From assembly GCA_016125505.1 (NCBI GenBank), contig WGLP01000013.1, forward strand, positions 1 to 41,695: 41,695 bases of DNA, given 5' to 3'. Below the pieces are notes generated by a model. It ran no database searches. It saw only the letters and a program-made list of their open reading frames with translations, and was not told the origin of the DNA. Shown here piece after piece: positions 25,784 to 34,348 of this stretch. The stretch's first letter is position 1. Each line of letters starts with the position of its first letter. The translations under genes were made by a program, and so were the position numbers. Origin of the DNA: Gammaproteobacteria bacterium. Lineage in GTDB: Bacteria > Pseudomonadota > Gammaproteobacteria > UBA6429 > Thiohalophilaceae.

Positions 25784-28544
25784 CTCGGTTGTAGCGGGCA
25801 GGATACAGTTCTTTCAGGCGTGCATAGCTTTGCTGCATCCATGTGTTGAAGATATTCTCTTTCGTATGTGCCAGATTGATTGAGTAAAACTCGATCGCCT
25901 TATCTTCAAATGGGTACGACTGATCTTCAAGCAAGATATTGTATTGTTCCAGTTCGTTTTTGCTGAGGTTTCTCGGACGTTCTGAATTTAATAATGCCTG
26001 ACTGAATTGGCGATAGATTTCTGCAATCGCATATGTGGATTCTGTTGTGATGTCCTGAATGCCGTAGCTTGACGCACGGCCATAGAGATTAACAGCGCGC
26101 TGCATATAGTATTTCTTGTCACTCAAACTGCGTTTTAATGGTATAACCAGCCTGATCTTGCCGAAATTGGCATCTTCCACCTTGGCGAGCTGCAATGTGG
26201 CATAGGCAGCGAGCTGGTTTGTCCTGTCGGTTTTCAGGGAGTCGGAGGCCTTTTTGTCTGTATCTACAATCTTGCGCAGCCAATCTCTTGAGTTTCGGGT
26301 GTCATCAAGCGACGCATAAAGATTAGCGATTTTATTCATGGCTTCCAGATATTGCGGATATGGCCGGTTTGTATGTTTTACGTACTCCCGGTACGATGAA
26401 ATGGCGGATTTATAATCACGCTTGGACTCAAAGAGTTCGCCGGATTTCCAGAAAGCGGCTGTTCTGTAGGACATATCCGAATCCGCGTTGGCAATTTTTA
26501 CCAGCTCTTTTGCCGCGGCAATATCCTGATGCGATTTCAGGTACGCAACACTTAGCTTCTTCGAGACATCGTTGTTATGTTTGCTGGCGGGGTAGAGCGC
26601 TTGAAATTTTTTAATCTTGGCTATGGCGTCATCCCACAAGTTGTTCTGCATACATAATGCAATACCGTCATACATACCGGTTTCGGCGATGGGGGTTCCA
26701 GGCGTAATATCAGATATTCTGTCGTACTCCCGCATTGCATCGTTAATTCTGCCAGCAGACTCTGCAGACCTGGCCTGGTTGTAAATAGACAAGGCGAGAT
26801 TATTGCTTATCTCTTGCTTGCTGATTTCGCTCAATTTATAGTTATGCAGAAGGGAAATATAGGCGCTTTCCGCGTCCTGAAACTGCTTTAGTTTGAAATA
26901 CGAATTAGCCTTTATAGTCTCGACGGTGTAAGTGGTTGTATCGTATTTATCGCCTGTCTGCAGTTCAGTCAGGTTGACGGCCTGTTCGAAGGCGTTGGAT
27001 TTGTATGCGGCTTGTGATGCCTGGGCAAGTAATTTCGGAGTGTTTTTATCGCCTGGGTACAATTCTGCGTACTGTCGGGTGTAACGAGCAAGCTTGTCGA
27101 GGTAGAGCGTGCTTTCTGATTCGTTTTTGGCCGATGAATAGAGCTGATATGAAACGATTATGGAAGAATAGGCCGCATCCTTGTCCAGAATAATGCCGGA
27201 ATCATACGCCGCTGTTTCATATTGATGAAGCGAATTTTCAAGGTCGTGGTGGGCCAGCAATAATTCTGCGTATAAATAATGAATATGATCCTTTCGGGAG
27301 TATTCGTTATAGTACTTCAAATATCTTTCGTACCAATTTTTTGCGTTCTCGAAACTGGCTTCCTGATGCCTGCTTTGGAAGTCTTTGTGGTAATACGCGG
27401 CCGCCAGGATGACGTATTTCTTAATGGATGATGTGACATTGTCGTATGTCGCTTTATTTAAGCTGCGATAATTTTCCCAATGATGACTATTCGGGTGGTA
27501 TTTCGCATAGGTTGTGTCGAGGGCGGGCAGTAGTTTGTTTGTAAATCCACCCTGACGCCAGACGTCGAGTATTCCGATGCTGGCGACTGGCGCATATGAA
27601 GATTCAGGAAACAACTTTATATAACTTTCCAGGGTATCGGCTGCATCAGAATAACGTTGGTCTTCTATATATAGTTGGCTGACTTCCTGATAAGTTTGGT
27701 ATATGAATTTGAAACGCTTGTGTTGGCCGAAATATGTATTGAGTTGTTTTTCTCCGCCAAGGTATATAAATGATAAGCCAAAACCCCTGAAATATTCCTC
27801 GAACTGGCTTTTTTGCGAAGAGTCTAATCGATCGTAATCCGAGAACTTGTGTAAATTAATGACATCGTGAAAGTCGTCGATAGCGTCCTGATAGTACTCC
27901 TGTTTGAAACGCGCCCATCCGCGCTTATATAATGCATTTTCAAGATATTCGCTATTTTTCTTCGCGACAATGACGTCTGTGTATAAGTCTTCCGCCTTGC
28001 TGTAATCTTTATTTGTGAAAGCATATTCCGCAAGCCGGAAAACAGACTCGACATAGTATTGCGATCTGGGATATTTTTCCGTCATCGTCTCAAGGGTCAG
28101 GATCGGCTGTTCAATATCTCCCTTCTGGTCATATGCCTTCGCAAGTTGATATAAGGTTTTGTCGGCACCTTTCGCGTTAGGATAATCGCGCAGAGATAAT
28201 TTTAATAATTGGATACTGCTGTCGAGGCCTCTAATATAATCGCTATTGGCATCCGGATTATTCGTATCACTGGCCTTGCTGTCTAGCTTGGAGGTTAGTT
28301 CAAATTCCAATTGCGCAAGCCGCTGTAACGCCTGATTACGGGAGATATCGTTTTTGGACGCATGTTCAAGATAATGTGTATATGCGTCGCGTATCTCTGC
28401 CTGATTCTTGGACGGCTTTGTATTGGCGAAGTTTGAATGTTCTTTGTTACCAGGAACGTCAATATCCCGTAGCGTATGAGTGCTCACACGATGCGCACAG
28501 GATGTGATCAATAGACACGCTGACAAGAGGATAAGCTTATTCAT
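25746..28544 (-). CDS. Large TPR lipoprotein (932 residues)
   Basis: The protein begins with a short lipoprotein signal ending in LITSC (Cys about residue 16) and is otherwise nearly all helical repeats. Many TPR-type pairs are visible, for example TLYQLAKAYDQKGDIEQPI, VESVFRLAEYAFTNKDYSKA, LYKRGWARFKQEYYQDAIDD and YLEAMNKIANLYASLDD. Units of this kind resemble BamD/CpoB-like periplasmic TPR proteins but the chain is far longer. It is probably a periplasmic scaffold anchored in a membrane. Its start overlaps the stop of the 472-residue TPR gene by 4 bases, and it precedes the small TPR lipoprotein, forming one operon. I do not recognise a specific named family. Confidence 0.82.
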   Translation of the reverse strand: MNKLILLSACLLITSCAHRVSTHTLRDIDVPGNKEHSNFANTKPSKNQAEIRDAYTHYLEHASKNDISRNQALQRLAQLEFELTSKLDSKASDTNNPDANSDYIRGLDSSIQLLKLSLRDYPNAKGADKTLYQLAKAYDQKGDIEQPILTLETMTEKYPRSQYYVESVFRLAEYAFTNKDYSKAEDLYTDVIVAKKNSEYLENALYKRGWARFKQEYYQDAIDDFHDVINLHKFSDYDRLDSSQKSQFEEYFRGFGLSFIYLGGEKQLNTYFGQHKRFKFIYQTYQEVSQLYIEDQRYSDAADTLESYIKLFPESSYAPVASIGILDVWRQGGFTNKLLPALDTTYAKYHPNSHHWENYRSLNKATYDNVTSSIKKYVILAAAYYHKDFQSRHQEASFENAKNWYERYLKYYNEYSRKDHIHYLYAELLLAHHDLENSLHQYETAAYDSGIILDKDAAYSSIIVSYQLYSSAKNESESTLYLDKLARYTRQYAELYPGDKNTPKLLAQASQAAYKSNAFEQAVNLTELQTGDKYDTTTYTVETIKANSYFKLKQFQDAESAYISLLHNYKLSEISKQEISNNLALSIYNQARSAESAGRINDAMREYDRISDITPGTPIAETGMYDGIALCMQNNLWDDAIAKIKKFQALYPASKHNNDVSKKLSVAYLKSHQDIAAAKELVKIANADSDMSYRTAAFWKSGELFESKRDYKSAISSYREYVKHTNRPYPQYLEAMNKIANLYASLDDTRNSRDWLRKIVDTDKKASDSLKTDRTNQLAAYATLQLAKVEDANFGKIRLVIPLKRSLSDKKYYMQRAVNLYGRASSYGIQDITTESTYAIAEIYRQFSQALLNSERPRNLSKNELEQYNILLEDQSYPFEDKAIEFYSINLAHTKENIFNTWMQQSYARLKELYPARYNRDVKLESYINVLH

Positions 28545-29959
28545 TTTGTTATATCTGTATTAGCCCGGCTATTGTCATACAGGCGTGCGATACCATAACG
28601 AGCCTGGTTCATGTAATCGGTTATATACTGAACACGCTCTGCCAGAATTGCATCTGTCTCTGATTTCATCAATTCCGCATACTCAGCTGTAAGTTGCCTC
28701 AGTCGTGTTGTCAGCGCGTCAGATTGCATGGGAGGAACCTTCGCTCGATACTGGTTTATCAGGTGTAGTTGACCGAAATACGAACGCGGCAAACGGTCTT
28801 CCAGATCGATACCTTCGTCATGAATGGTGAAACGATCAGGCTGTTTGCTGTCCAGTATTTTTATATAAAAGTCAATATCTTGCCGATTATAAGTGCTGAG
28901 CGAATGGAGTCGGGCTTCGTAATAGACAATTGCCTGGTTATAGCCCGCCGTCGCCACGCTGTACTGCCCGGCCTTTTCATGGAAATAGGGTAATAGTAAA
29001 TAGGCTTCATCTTTTTCCAGTGAATTCCGGCCGCTGTTTTTTAACATTTCAGCGGCATTGATCGCGCCCGTGTAATCAGCTTGATAAGCGGCGTCGAGTG
29101 CAATGCCCAATAAGGCCTTGTTTGTATATTGACTGTTTAGAGAGACATTGCGGAACGCATCGCGGGAGTTGCGATAATATTCAAGCTGTAAAAAAGAATA
29201 ACCGAGCATCGTGTTTAGGCGGTCCTTAAAATCGGTATTCTCACTGACAGTCGGTGTCTTTAATAAATTCAGGATTATCGCGTGCGCATCCGTCCACCAG
29301 CCCTGGCGAAAATCGGAGACTGCCATGTTTATTCTGGTAACCGGATAATATTCGGAGGACTCGGTAACTTTCTGGTAGATGCTTAGCGCTTCTCGATGAT
29401 GTAGCAGTTTCTGATACGACATGCCTTCCATAAAGAGCGCATGCTGATACTCTTTCTCAGGCAAATCATTAGCGATTTTTCCAATAATATTGATTGTTTC
29501 TTGCCATTCGTTTTTCGAAAAGTGGTATTTGGCAAACTCGAATTGAGTATTCGACACCAGCGACGGATCGCTTTCCTGTCTTGCTTTCTTAAAAATATTA
29601 TCCGCCACCCGTTTTTCGTAAGCATCCAGAAGAAATCCGGTAATCCTGATTATAGCTTTGGAGTTAATATTTCCGGCTATTAATTTTTTGTTTCGCATTA
29701 TGCTGCTAATCGCAGTAATCTCATCTCCGGAATTTATGTTGGCTTCCGCATATTGCGCAAGCTGCTGAATATTGCTGAACGTAGCGTGGTCATCATCTGG
29801 CGTGAATTTTGAATAAAATGCCTCTGTGAACTGTGTGAAATGGTTGTTTAGTCGTTCGAGAGTGCTTTCCATGCCTACAGATTTTGCGTTTACGCAATCA
29901 GAGATTGCAGGCAGGCAAAGTCCGGATAACATGACGATAGTGAACGTTATCTTACGCAT
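28541..29959 (-). CDS. Exported TPR protein (472 residues)
   Basis: The protein starts with a signal peptide (MRKITFTIVMLSGLCLPAIS, likely cleavage near VNA-KS) and continues as a helical-repeat protein. TPR-like pairs include FEFAKYHFSKNEWQETINI, ALFMEGMSYQKLLHHREAL, MLGYSFLQLEYYRNSRDA and LLPYFHEKAGQYSVATAGY. The C-terminal part has a charged helical segment ending near YITDYMNQARYGIARLYD. It is predicted to be periplasmic. It lies 64 bases after clpV in the same direction, is the first gene of the four-gene TPR module and is translationally coupled to the next. Whether it belongs functionally to the T6SS is unknown. Confidence 0.8.
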   Translation of the reverse strand: MRKITFTIVMLSGLCLPAISDCVNAKSVGMESTLERLNNHFTQFTEAFYSKFTPDDDHATFSNIQQLAQYAEANINSGDEITAISSIMRNKKLIAGNINSKAIIRITGFLLDAYEKRVADNIFKKARQESDPSLVSNTQFEFAKYHFSKNEWQETINIIGKIANDLPEKEYQHALFMEGMSYQKLLHHREALSIYQKVTESSEYYPVTRINMAVSDFRQGWWTDAHAIILNLLKTPTVSENTDFKDRLNTMLGYSFLQLEYYRNSRDAFRNVSLNSQYTNKALLGIALDAAYQADYTGAINAAEMLKNSGRNSLEKDEAYLLLPYFHEKAGQYSVATAGYNQAIVYYEARLHSLSTYNRQDIDFYIKILDSKQPDRFTIHDEGIDLEDRLPRSYFGQLHLINQYRAKVPPMQSDALTTRLRQLTAEYAELMKSETDAILAERVQYITDYMNQARYGIARLYDNSRANTDITK

Positions 29960-30011
29960 TTGAACAGTATTAATTCAGCTCGATGTCGAATATTCTATGA
30001 TTGGAATCCAC

Positions 30012-30035
30012 GCGGTTTCATGGTCATGAGACCGC
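30012..30035 (-). promoter_or_regulatory. Stem-loop across the clpV stop codon
   Basis: GCGGTTTCATG and CATGAGACCGC are inverted repeats of 11 bases with one mismatch (a G-U pair in RNA) separated by two bases; the clpV stop is inside. No T run follows. It may protect the end of the T6SS message or reduce read-through into the TPR genes. Confidence 0.45.
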
Positions 30036-32705
30036 ATATGTGAAACTGCCCTCGTTAGTCACACCAATGTGTATGGCGTGTATATCATCGCCATCAGTCA
30101 TTTTAGATAAACATTCGCTGGCGAGGTCGGGCAGGAGGGTCCTGGACAGAATATTCTCGATATTTCTGGCGCCGGTATCGACTTCCTGGCATCTCGCTAC
30201 GATATGCAACAACACATCATCATCATAGGTAAATGTCGCATGATAGTTTTCGTGAACGCGTTTTTTAATCCGGTTCATGCTTAGCTCGCTGATTTTCATC
30301 AGGTCATCATCGTTTAACGGATAGTAGGGGATGATAGTGCTGCGGCCTAAAAAGGCCGGTTTGAAATAGTTCAGTAATTGCGGCCTGAAATTGTCAAGCA
30401 AGACCTCCGGGGTGGGTGTCTCTTCAGCGGCGTTACACATGGCGCGAATGTGCTCTTCGCCGGCATTGGACGTCATGATGATGACCGTATTGCGAAAATC
30501 GATATCTCTGCCTTCGCCGTCCTTGATGGTCCCTTTGTCAAACAGGTTATAAAATACATCCTGGACACCGGGATGCGCCTTTTCCATCTCATCCAGTAGT
30601 AACACGCTATAGGGCTTGCGACGTACAGCCTCTGTGAGCACGCCACCCTCACCGTATCCGACATAACCTGGTGGTGAACCCAGCAGCATGGATACCTTGT
30701 GTTCTTCTTTGAACTCAGACATGTTGATAGTAGTGACATTTTGCTCACCACCATAAAGTACGTCGGCGAGAGCCAGGGCCGTTTCTGTCTTTCCAACACC
30801 ACTGGGACCAACCATAAAAAATACGCCAATGGGCTTTCGGGGATCGGTGAGCCCGGCGCGTGAAGTGCGAATATTTTCAGCAATAGCGTGCAGGGCATGC
30901 GTTTGGCCAATGACGCGCTTTTGCAGTGACTCGTGCAAATTCAGGATAGACTGGATTTCATCGGCGACCATTTTTCCGACGGGTATGCCTGTCCAGTTGG
31001 CGACGACCTCTGCTATAGCCTGGCCGGTAACGTTTACCTGTATCATGGGTGAATCGCCCTGAATATGCTCCAGTTCGTCCATGAGGATTTTTAAACCGGC
31101 TTTTATGGATTCGATCTCATCAGGCGTCAGGACAGGTGATGCTTTTCGCAGTTTGCGCTCTTCGTCCGATAAAACGCGGTTTCTGAAATCTTCATCAATC
31201 TTTTGCTGGAGTGCGTGAATACTGGCAACTTTCTCTTTCTCTTGTTCCCATTGCGCGGTTTGGGTTGCAAGTTGTGCCTCAAGGGAGGTTTTGAGCTGTT
31301 GTAGCTCTTTTATCCGGTCCGCCTTATTGCCCAGTGCGGCATGTTCGCGCTCGAGCAGCGCAATGGTGGTCTCGGCTTGTGTGATATTACGCCGTGTGTC
31401 TTCGATGACTGCCGGTGTGGCGCTTTGACTGAGGGAGACTCGCGCGCACGCGGTATCCAGCAGGCTGACGGATTTGTCCGGTAATTGACGAGAGGTGATA
31501 TAACGGCTGGATAATTTGACGGAGTCAATGATGGCCTCATCCAGTATGCGTACCCCATGATGGTTCTGTAACATCCCGGAGATGGCGCGCATCATATTAA
31601 TGGCTTTTTCTTCATCAGGCTCTTCGATTTTGACGACCTGGAAGCGGCGGGTTAGCGCGGGGTCACGCTCGAAGTATTTTTTATATTCAGCCCAGGTGGT
31701 GGCGGCGATGGTGCGTAATTCGCCGCGCGCTAAAGCAGGCTTGAGCAGATTGGCGGCATCTCCCTGGCCTTCCTTTCCGCCTGCACCAATCAGTGTGTGC
31801 GCTTCATCAATAAAGAGAATAATGGGTTGGCTGGATGCCTTGACTTCGTTAATAACGGATTTGAGCCGATTTTCGAATTCGCCTTTTACACTCGCGCCAG
31901 CTTGCAAGAGGCCGAGGTCAAGGACGCGTACGCAGACATCCTTCAGCTGGTCCGGTACATCACCCGATGCCACCCGAAGCGCAAATCCTTCGACGACGGC
32001 GGTCTTGCCGACACCGGCCTCGCCGGTCAGGATAGGATTATTTTGACGGCGACGAATCAGGATGTCGATAATCTGACGTATTTCCTCATCGCGGCCGAGA
32101 ATGGGATCGATCTTTCCTCTCCTGGCATCGTCAGTCAGATTGATTGTATATTTATCAAGGGCTGGGGTGCTGGATGGAGACGCTGTTGTATCAGTTTCGG
32201 TTTTTCCTGTTTGAACGGTTTGTGCAGATTCGGACGTGGTGCCAACGATCGCGCGAGTCACTTCGCGCAGGGATTCCGGCGAGATTTTTCCGAATTCATC
32301 AGAAGTTGCCTCAATGGAATGGCGCAGGCCGTCGTCAAGCATGATGGCGGTCAGGACATGCGCAGATGTGGCTATGGGGTGGTTATACTCGACTGAGGCG
32401 AGCATCCATGCATTCTTGGCAACGTCGATAATATTGGGAGACAATGCGGGTGCACGCGTGTTTCCGGATTTTATTCTATCCAGTTCCTTATTGAGGTCGC
32501 GGGTAAGTCTTCCTGTATCGACGGAGAATTTCTCAAGCACGCGGGCAAGATCGTTGTCAGGGTCCTCGAGTAATTTCACTAACCAGTGCTCGATTTCAAC
32601 ATTATAATGCGTGCGCGCGAGGCACAATCCAGCCGCACCTTCGAGGGCATTCCTTGTGGTTTCGTTCAGTTTCCCCACCAGAGACTTTAAATTTATTGCA
32701 ATCAT
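30024..32705 (-). CDS. clpV: ClpV, T6SS sheath-disassembly AAA+ ATPase (TssH)
   Basis: The protein of about 893 residues recycles contracted TssB/TssC sheath in the cytoplasm. It has a Clp-N domain (MIAINLKSLVGKLNETTRNAL, then LARTHYNVEIEHWL), a first AAA domain with Walker A GEAGVGKT and Walker B ILFIDEAH, a coiled-coil middle domain (about residues 410-540), and a second AAA domain with GPSGVGKT and VLLLDEMEKAHP. The C-terminal ClpB D2-small domain closes it. ATG 32705 fits the usual ClpV start and has GAGGAAG just upstream; the frame is open about 29 codons further but that part is not family-like. It is the last core T6SS gene of the minus-strand operon, preceded by a small lipoprotein gene. 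Confidence 0.96.
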   Translation of the reverse strand: MIAINLKSLVGKLNETTRNALEGAAGLCLARTHYNVEIEHWLVKLLEDPDNDLARVLEKFSVDTGRLTRDLNKELDRIKSGNTRAPALSPNIIDVAKNAWMLASVEYNHPIATSAHVLTAIMLDDGLRHSIEATSDEFGKISPESLREVTRAIVGTTSESAQTVQTGKTETDTTASPSSTPALDKYTINLTDDARRGKIDPILGRDEEIRQIIDILIRRRQNNPILTGEAGVGKTAVVEGFALRVASGDVPDQLKDVCVRVLDLGLLQAGASVKGEFENRLKSVINEVKASSQPIILFIDEAHTLIGAGGKEGQGDAANLLKPALARGELRTIAATTWAEYKKYFERDPALTRRFQVVKIEEPDEEKAINMMRAISGMLQNHHGVRILDEAIIDSVKLSSRYITSRQLPDKSVSLLDTACARVSLSQSATPAVIEDTRRNITQAETTIALLEREHAALGNKADRIKELQQLKTSLEAQLATQTAQWEQEKEKVASIHALQQKIDEDFRNRVLSDEERKLRKASPVLTPDEIESIKAGLKILMDELEHIQGDSPMIQVNVTGQAIAEVVANWTGIPVGKMVADEIQSILNLHESLQKRVIGQTHALHAIAENIRTSRAGLTDPRKPIGVFFMVGPSGVGKTETALALADVLYGGEQNVTTINMSEFKEEHKVSMLLGSPPGYVGYGEGGVLTEAVRRKPYSVLLLDEMEKAHPGVQDVFYNLFDKGTIKDGEGRDIDFRNTVIIMTSNAGEEHIRAMCNAAEETPTPEVLLDNFRPQLLNYFKPAFLGRSTIIPYYPLNDDDLMKISELSMNRIKKRVHENYHATFTYDDDVLLHIVARCQEVDTGARNIENILSRTLLPDLASECLSKMTDGDDIHAIHIGVTNEGSFTYAVS

Positions 32706-32746
32706 ATCTTCCTCGTCTAGTCTTGCATTTTTGCTTGTATATCTGC

Positions 32747-33202
32747 TTACTGGCACACGTCCGGCATTTTCTGGCAACAATCCTTGCCGCAAACTTTCAA
32801 AAAGCGTTTGGAATCAGAGGTGAACTCTCCTATACCGCCGGCATAAATTTTCCACTTATATCGACTGTCGTTAATGACGGCGGATCCTGCGGCATAGCAA
32901 GGTAAAATGTTATGTTTGAGATAGGCTGTTTTGTCGTCTACTAAAGTAGAATGAGCGTAATACTCGATGATCTGCGACCTGGACAAAATGAAACCTTTGC
33001 ATACTTCCACCATATCCGGTCTTGATTCTATTGCGGCGCCATTTAGGTTTATCGCGATATCACTTAGTCGGGTATTGTCCTTCAATTTAACAACAGCATC
33101 CGATGAGCAGGCGGAGAGTAAGACCAGAAAAACACCTGCACACAGAGTGGCGCTGAACAGGGTTAATGGCCTGGGTTTTCGGACTGGCAATACGCTATTC
33201 AT
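32747..33202 (-). CDS. Small Cys-rich lipoprotein in the T6SS operon
   Basis: The 151-residue protein has a basic N-terminus, a hydrophobic segment and the lipobox LLSAC (Cys about residue 32). The mature region contains a conserved-looking VCKGFILSRSQIIEYYAHS stretch and ends with a Cys cluster (VCGKDCCQKMPDVC), so disulfides in the periplasm are likely. It is not TssJ by sequence: the expected TssJ beta-sandwich pattern is not visible. It lies between tssG and clpV, same strand, with gaps of about 40 bases. I do not recognise a family; a T6SS-specific periplasmic or outer-membrane accessory is the simplest inference. Confidence 0.7.
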   Translation of the reverse strand: MNSVLPVRKPRPLTLFSATLCAGVFLVLLSACSSDAVVKLKDNTRLSDIAINLNGAAIESRPDMVEVCKGFILSRSQIIEYYAHSTLVDDKTAYLKHNILPCYAAGSAVINDSRYKWKIYAGGIGEFTSDSKRFLKVCGKDCCQKMPDVCQ

Positions 33203-33238
33203 GATTTCTATTACTTGGCTAGTGCACGTGTGGCGCCG

Positions 33239-34348
33239 TCATCTAAGTCGCGCAGCGGACACGGGAATGTCGACTGTTGCATCGTTATTTGGTGAGTGGC
33301 CTTTCTCATTAGCAAGCCAGGTGTTCCAGCCGATGATTGGTGCGGCATCCTTTTTAAGTTTTGTCCTGTCCGGTAAATCCTCGCGTCGGATGCGCATGAC
33401 GTAATCATAATCGTGTTCGAAATTGAGATAGAGTTTCACAATTTCGTCCAATGCCTTGAGTGCCGTTGTCCCCGGTGAGAAAGCGTGGAGCTGCTTACGG
33501 TTCAGCGGCCCAAGGATGATGCGTATTTTTCCTTGAGAAAACCAGCCCTTACGTCCCAGCATGACGGATTTCCCAAGCTGATTATTCTGGCCTCTGGGAA
33601 TTTCCATGCCGGGGAGGCGGGTGCGGACGTCGTCGATCAGCGCCTGCCATTGGCCAATGAATTCCTGAATTTCCACCGGAATGGAGAAGTGCTGGTAAAT
33701 GATTTGCTTAAGACCCGCGCTTGTCCGTAGTTTTTTGCTAAACAGGCCGGCGTAATAGACCAAAGATTCATCGCGGGTATAGAGACGCTTTTGTAAACCG
33801 GGCATTCCCAGCCCGATAAGCGATAATAATATCTGGGTGTGGCGATCGATCTCCGTATTATTGGCGTTGTGGGTCTTGGTCCGTTCATGTTCGATTGGCA
33901 GCGAATATTTTACGGATGCCTGGTAGAAAAGCGATACGGTCCGGTGATTGAAAATATCAAAAAAGTCTCGAGTCGTATTATCTTTCTGTTTGGCTCGCGA
34001 CAGTACGAACTCGGTGTAATGATAGGGGAGTACGGCGCCGCTCCCGGTGAGACCCATGAAATTGACATTGACGGTCCATTGTCCTGGCGTGTTGTGTGTG
34101 TTATGCGAGACTCTAGAAATTTCTGACGCCGGGAAAGCAAGCGATTGAGTGGTTTTGAAACGGATCAGTTCTGAGCCCGGCGGTGCAAATCGCGCAACGG
34201 GTTTACTCGCAGCTTCTTTGTTGTCCATGCTGGTATAAGCGGCAGAACGTTCCAGCAGACGCACAGCCTGCTGGAATGAAAACCTGTATGGAGATTCGGA
34301 GAGAATCCTCGTTACAGAAAGATCTTTTCGCCGGCTCGTGGTGGGCAT
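33239..34348 (-). CDS. tssG: TssG, T6SS baseplate protein
   Basis: The 369-residue protein shows TssG (ImpH/VasB) features: SESPYRFSFQQAVRLLER near the N-terminus, then RFAPPGSELIRF, a central VNFMGLTGSGAVLPYHYTEF that is diagnostic for the family, and FDIFNHR(T/R)VSLFYQA. TssG forms the wedge of the baseplate with TssE, TssF and TssK in the cytoplasm. Its start overlaps the tssF stop by 37 bases. The conserved beginning of the protein supports this long overlap rather than a later start. Length is slightly above the usual 330-350 residues. Confidence 0.94.
   Translation of the reverse strand: MPTTSRRKDLSVTRILSESPYRFSFQQAVRLLERSAAYTSMDNKEAASKPVARFAPPGSELIRFKTTQSLAFPASEISRVSHNTHNTPGQWTVNVNFMGLTGSGAVLPYHYTEFVLSRAKQKDNTTRDFFDIFNHRTVSLFYQASVKYSLPIEHERTKTHNANNTEIDRHTQILLSLIGLGMPGLQKRLYTRDESLVYYAGLFSKKLRTSAGLKQIIYQHFSIPVEIQEFIGQWQALIDDVRTRLPGMEIPRGQNNQLGKSVMLGRKGWFSQGKIRIILGPLNRKQLHAFSPGTTALKALDEIVKLYLNFEHDYDYVMRIRREDLPDRTKLKKDAAPIIGWNTWLANEKGHSPNNDATVDIPVSAARLR

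Noticed and set aside
32747..33202. Small lipoprotein as TssJ
   Set aside because: Size and lipobox would fit, but the sequence pattern expected for TssJ is not visible and the Cys cluster is unusual; left as unknown.
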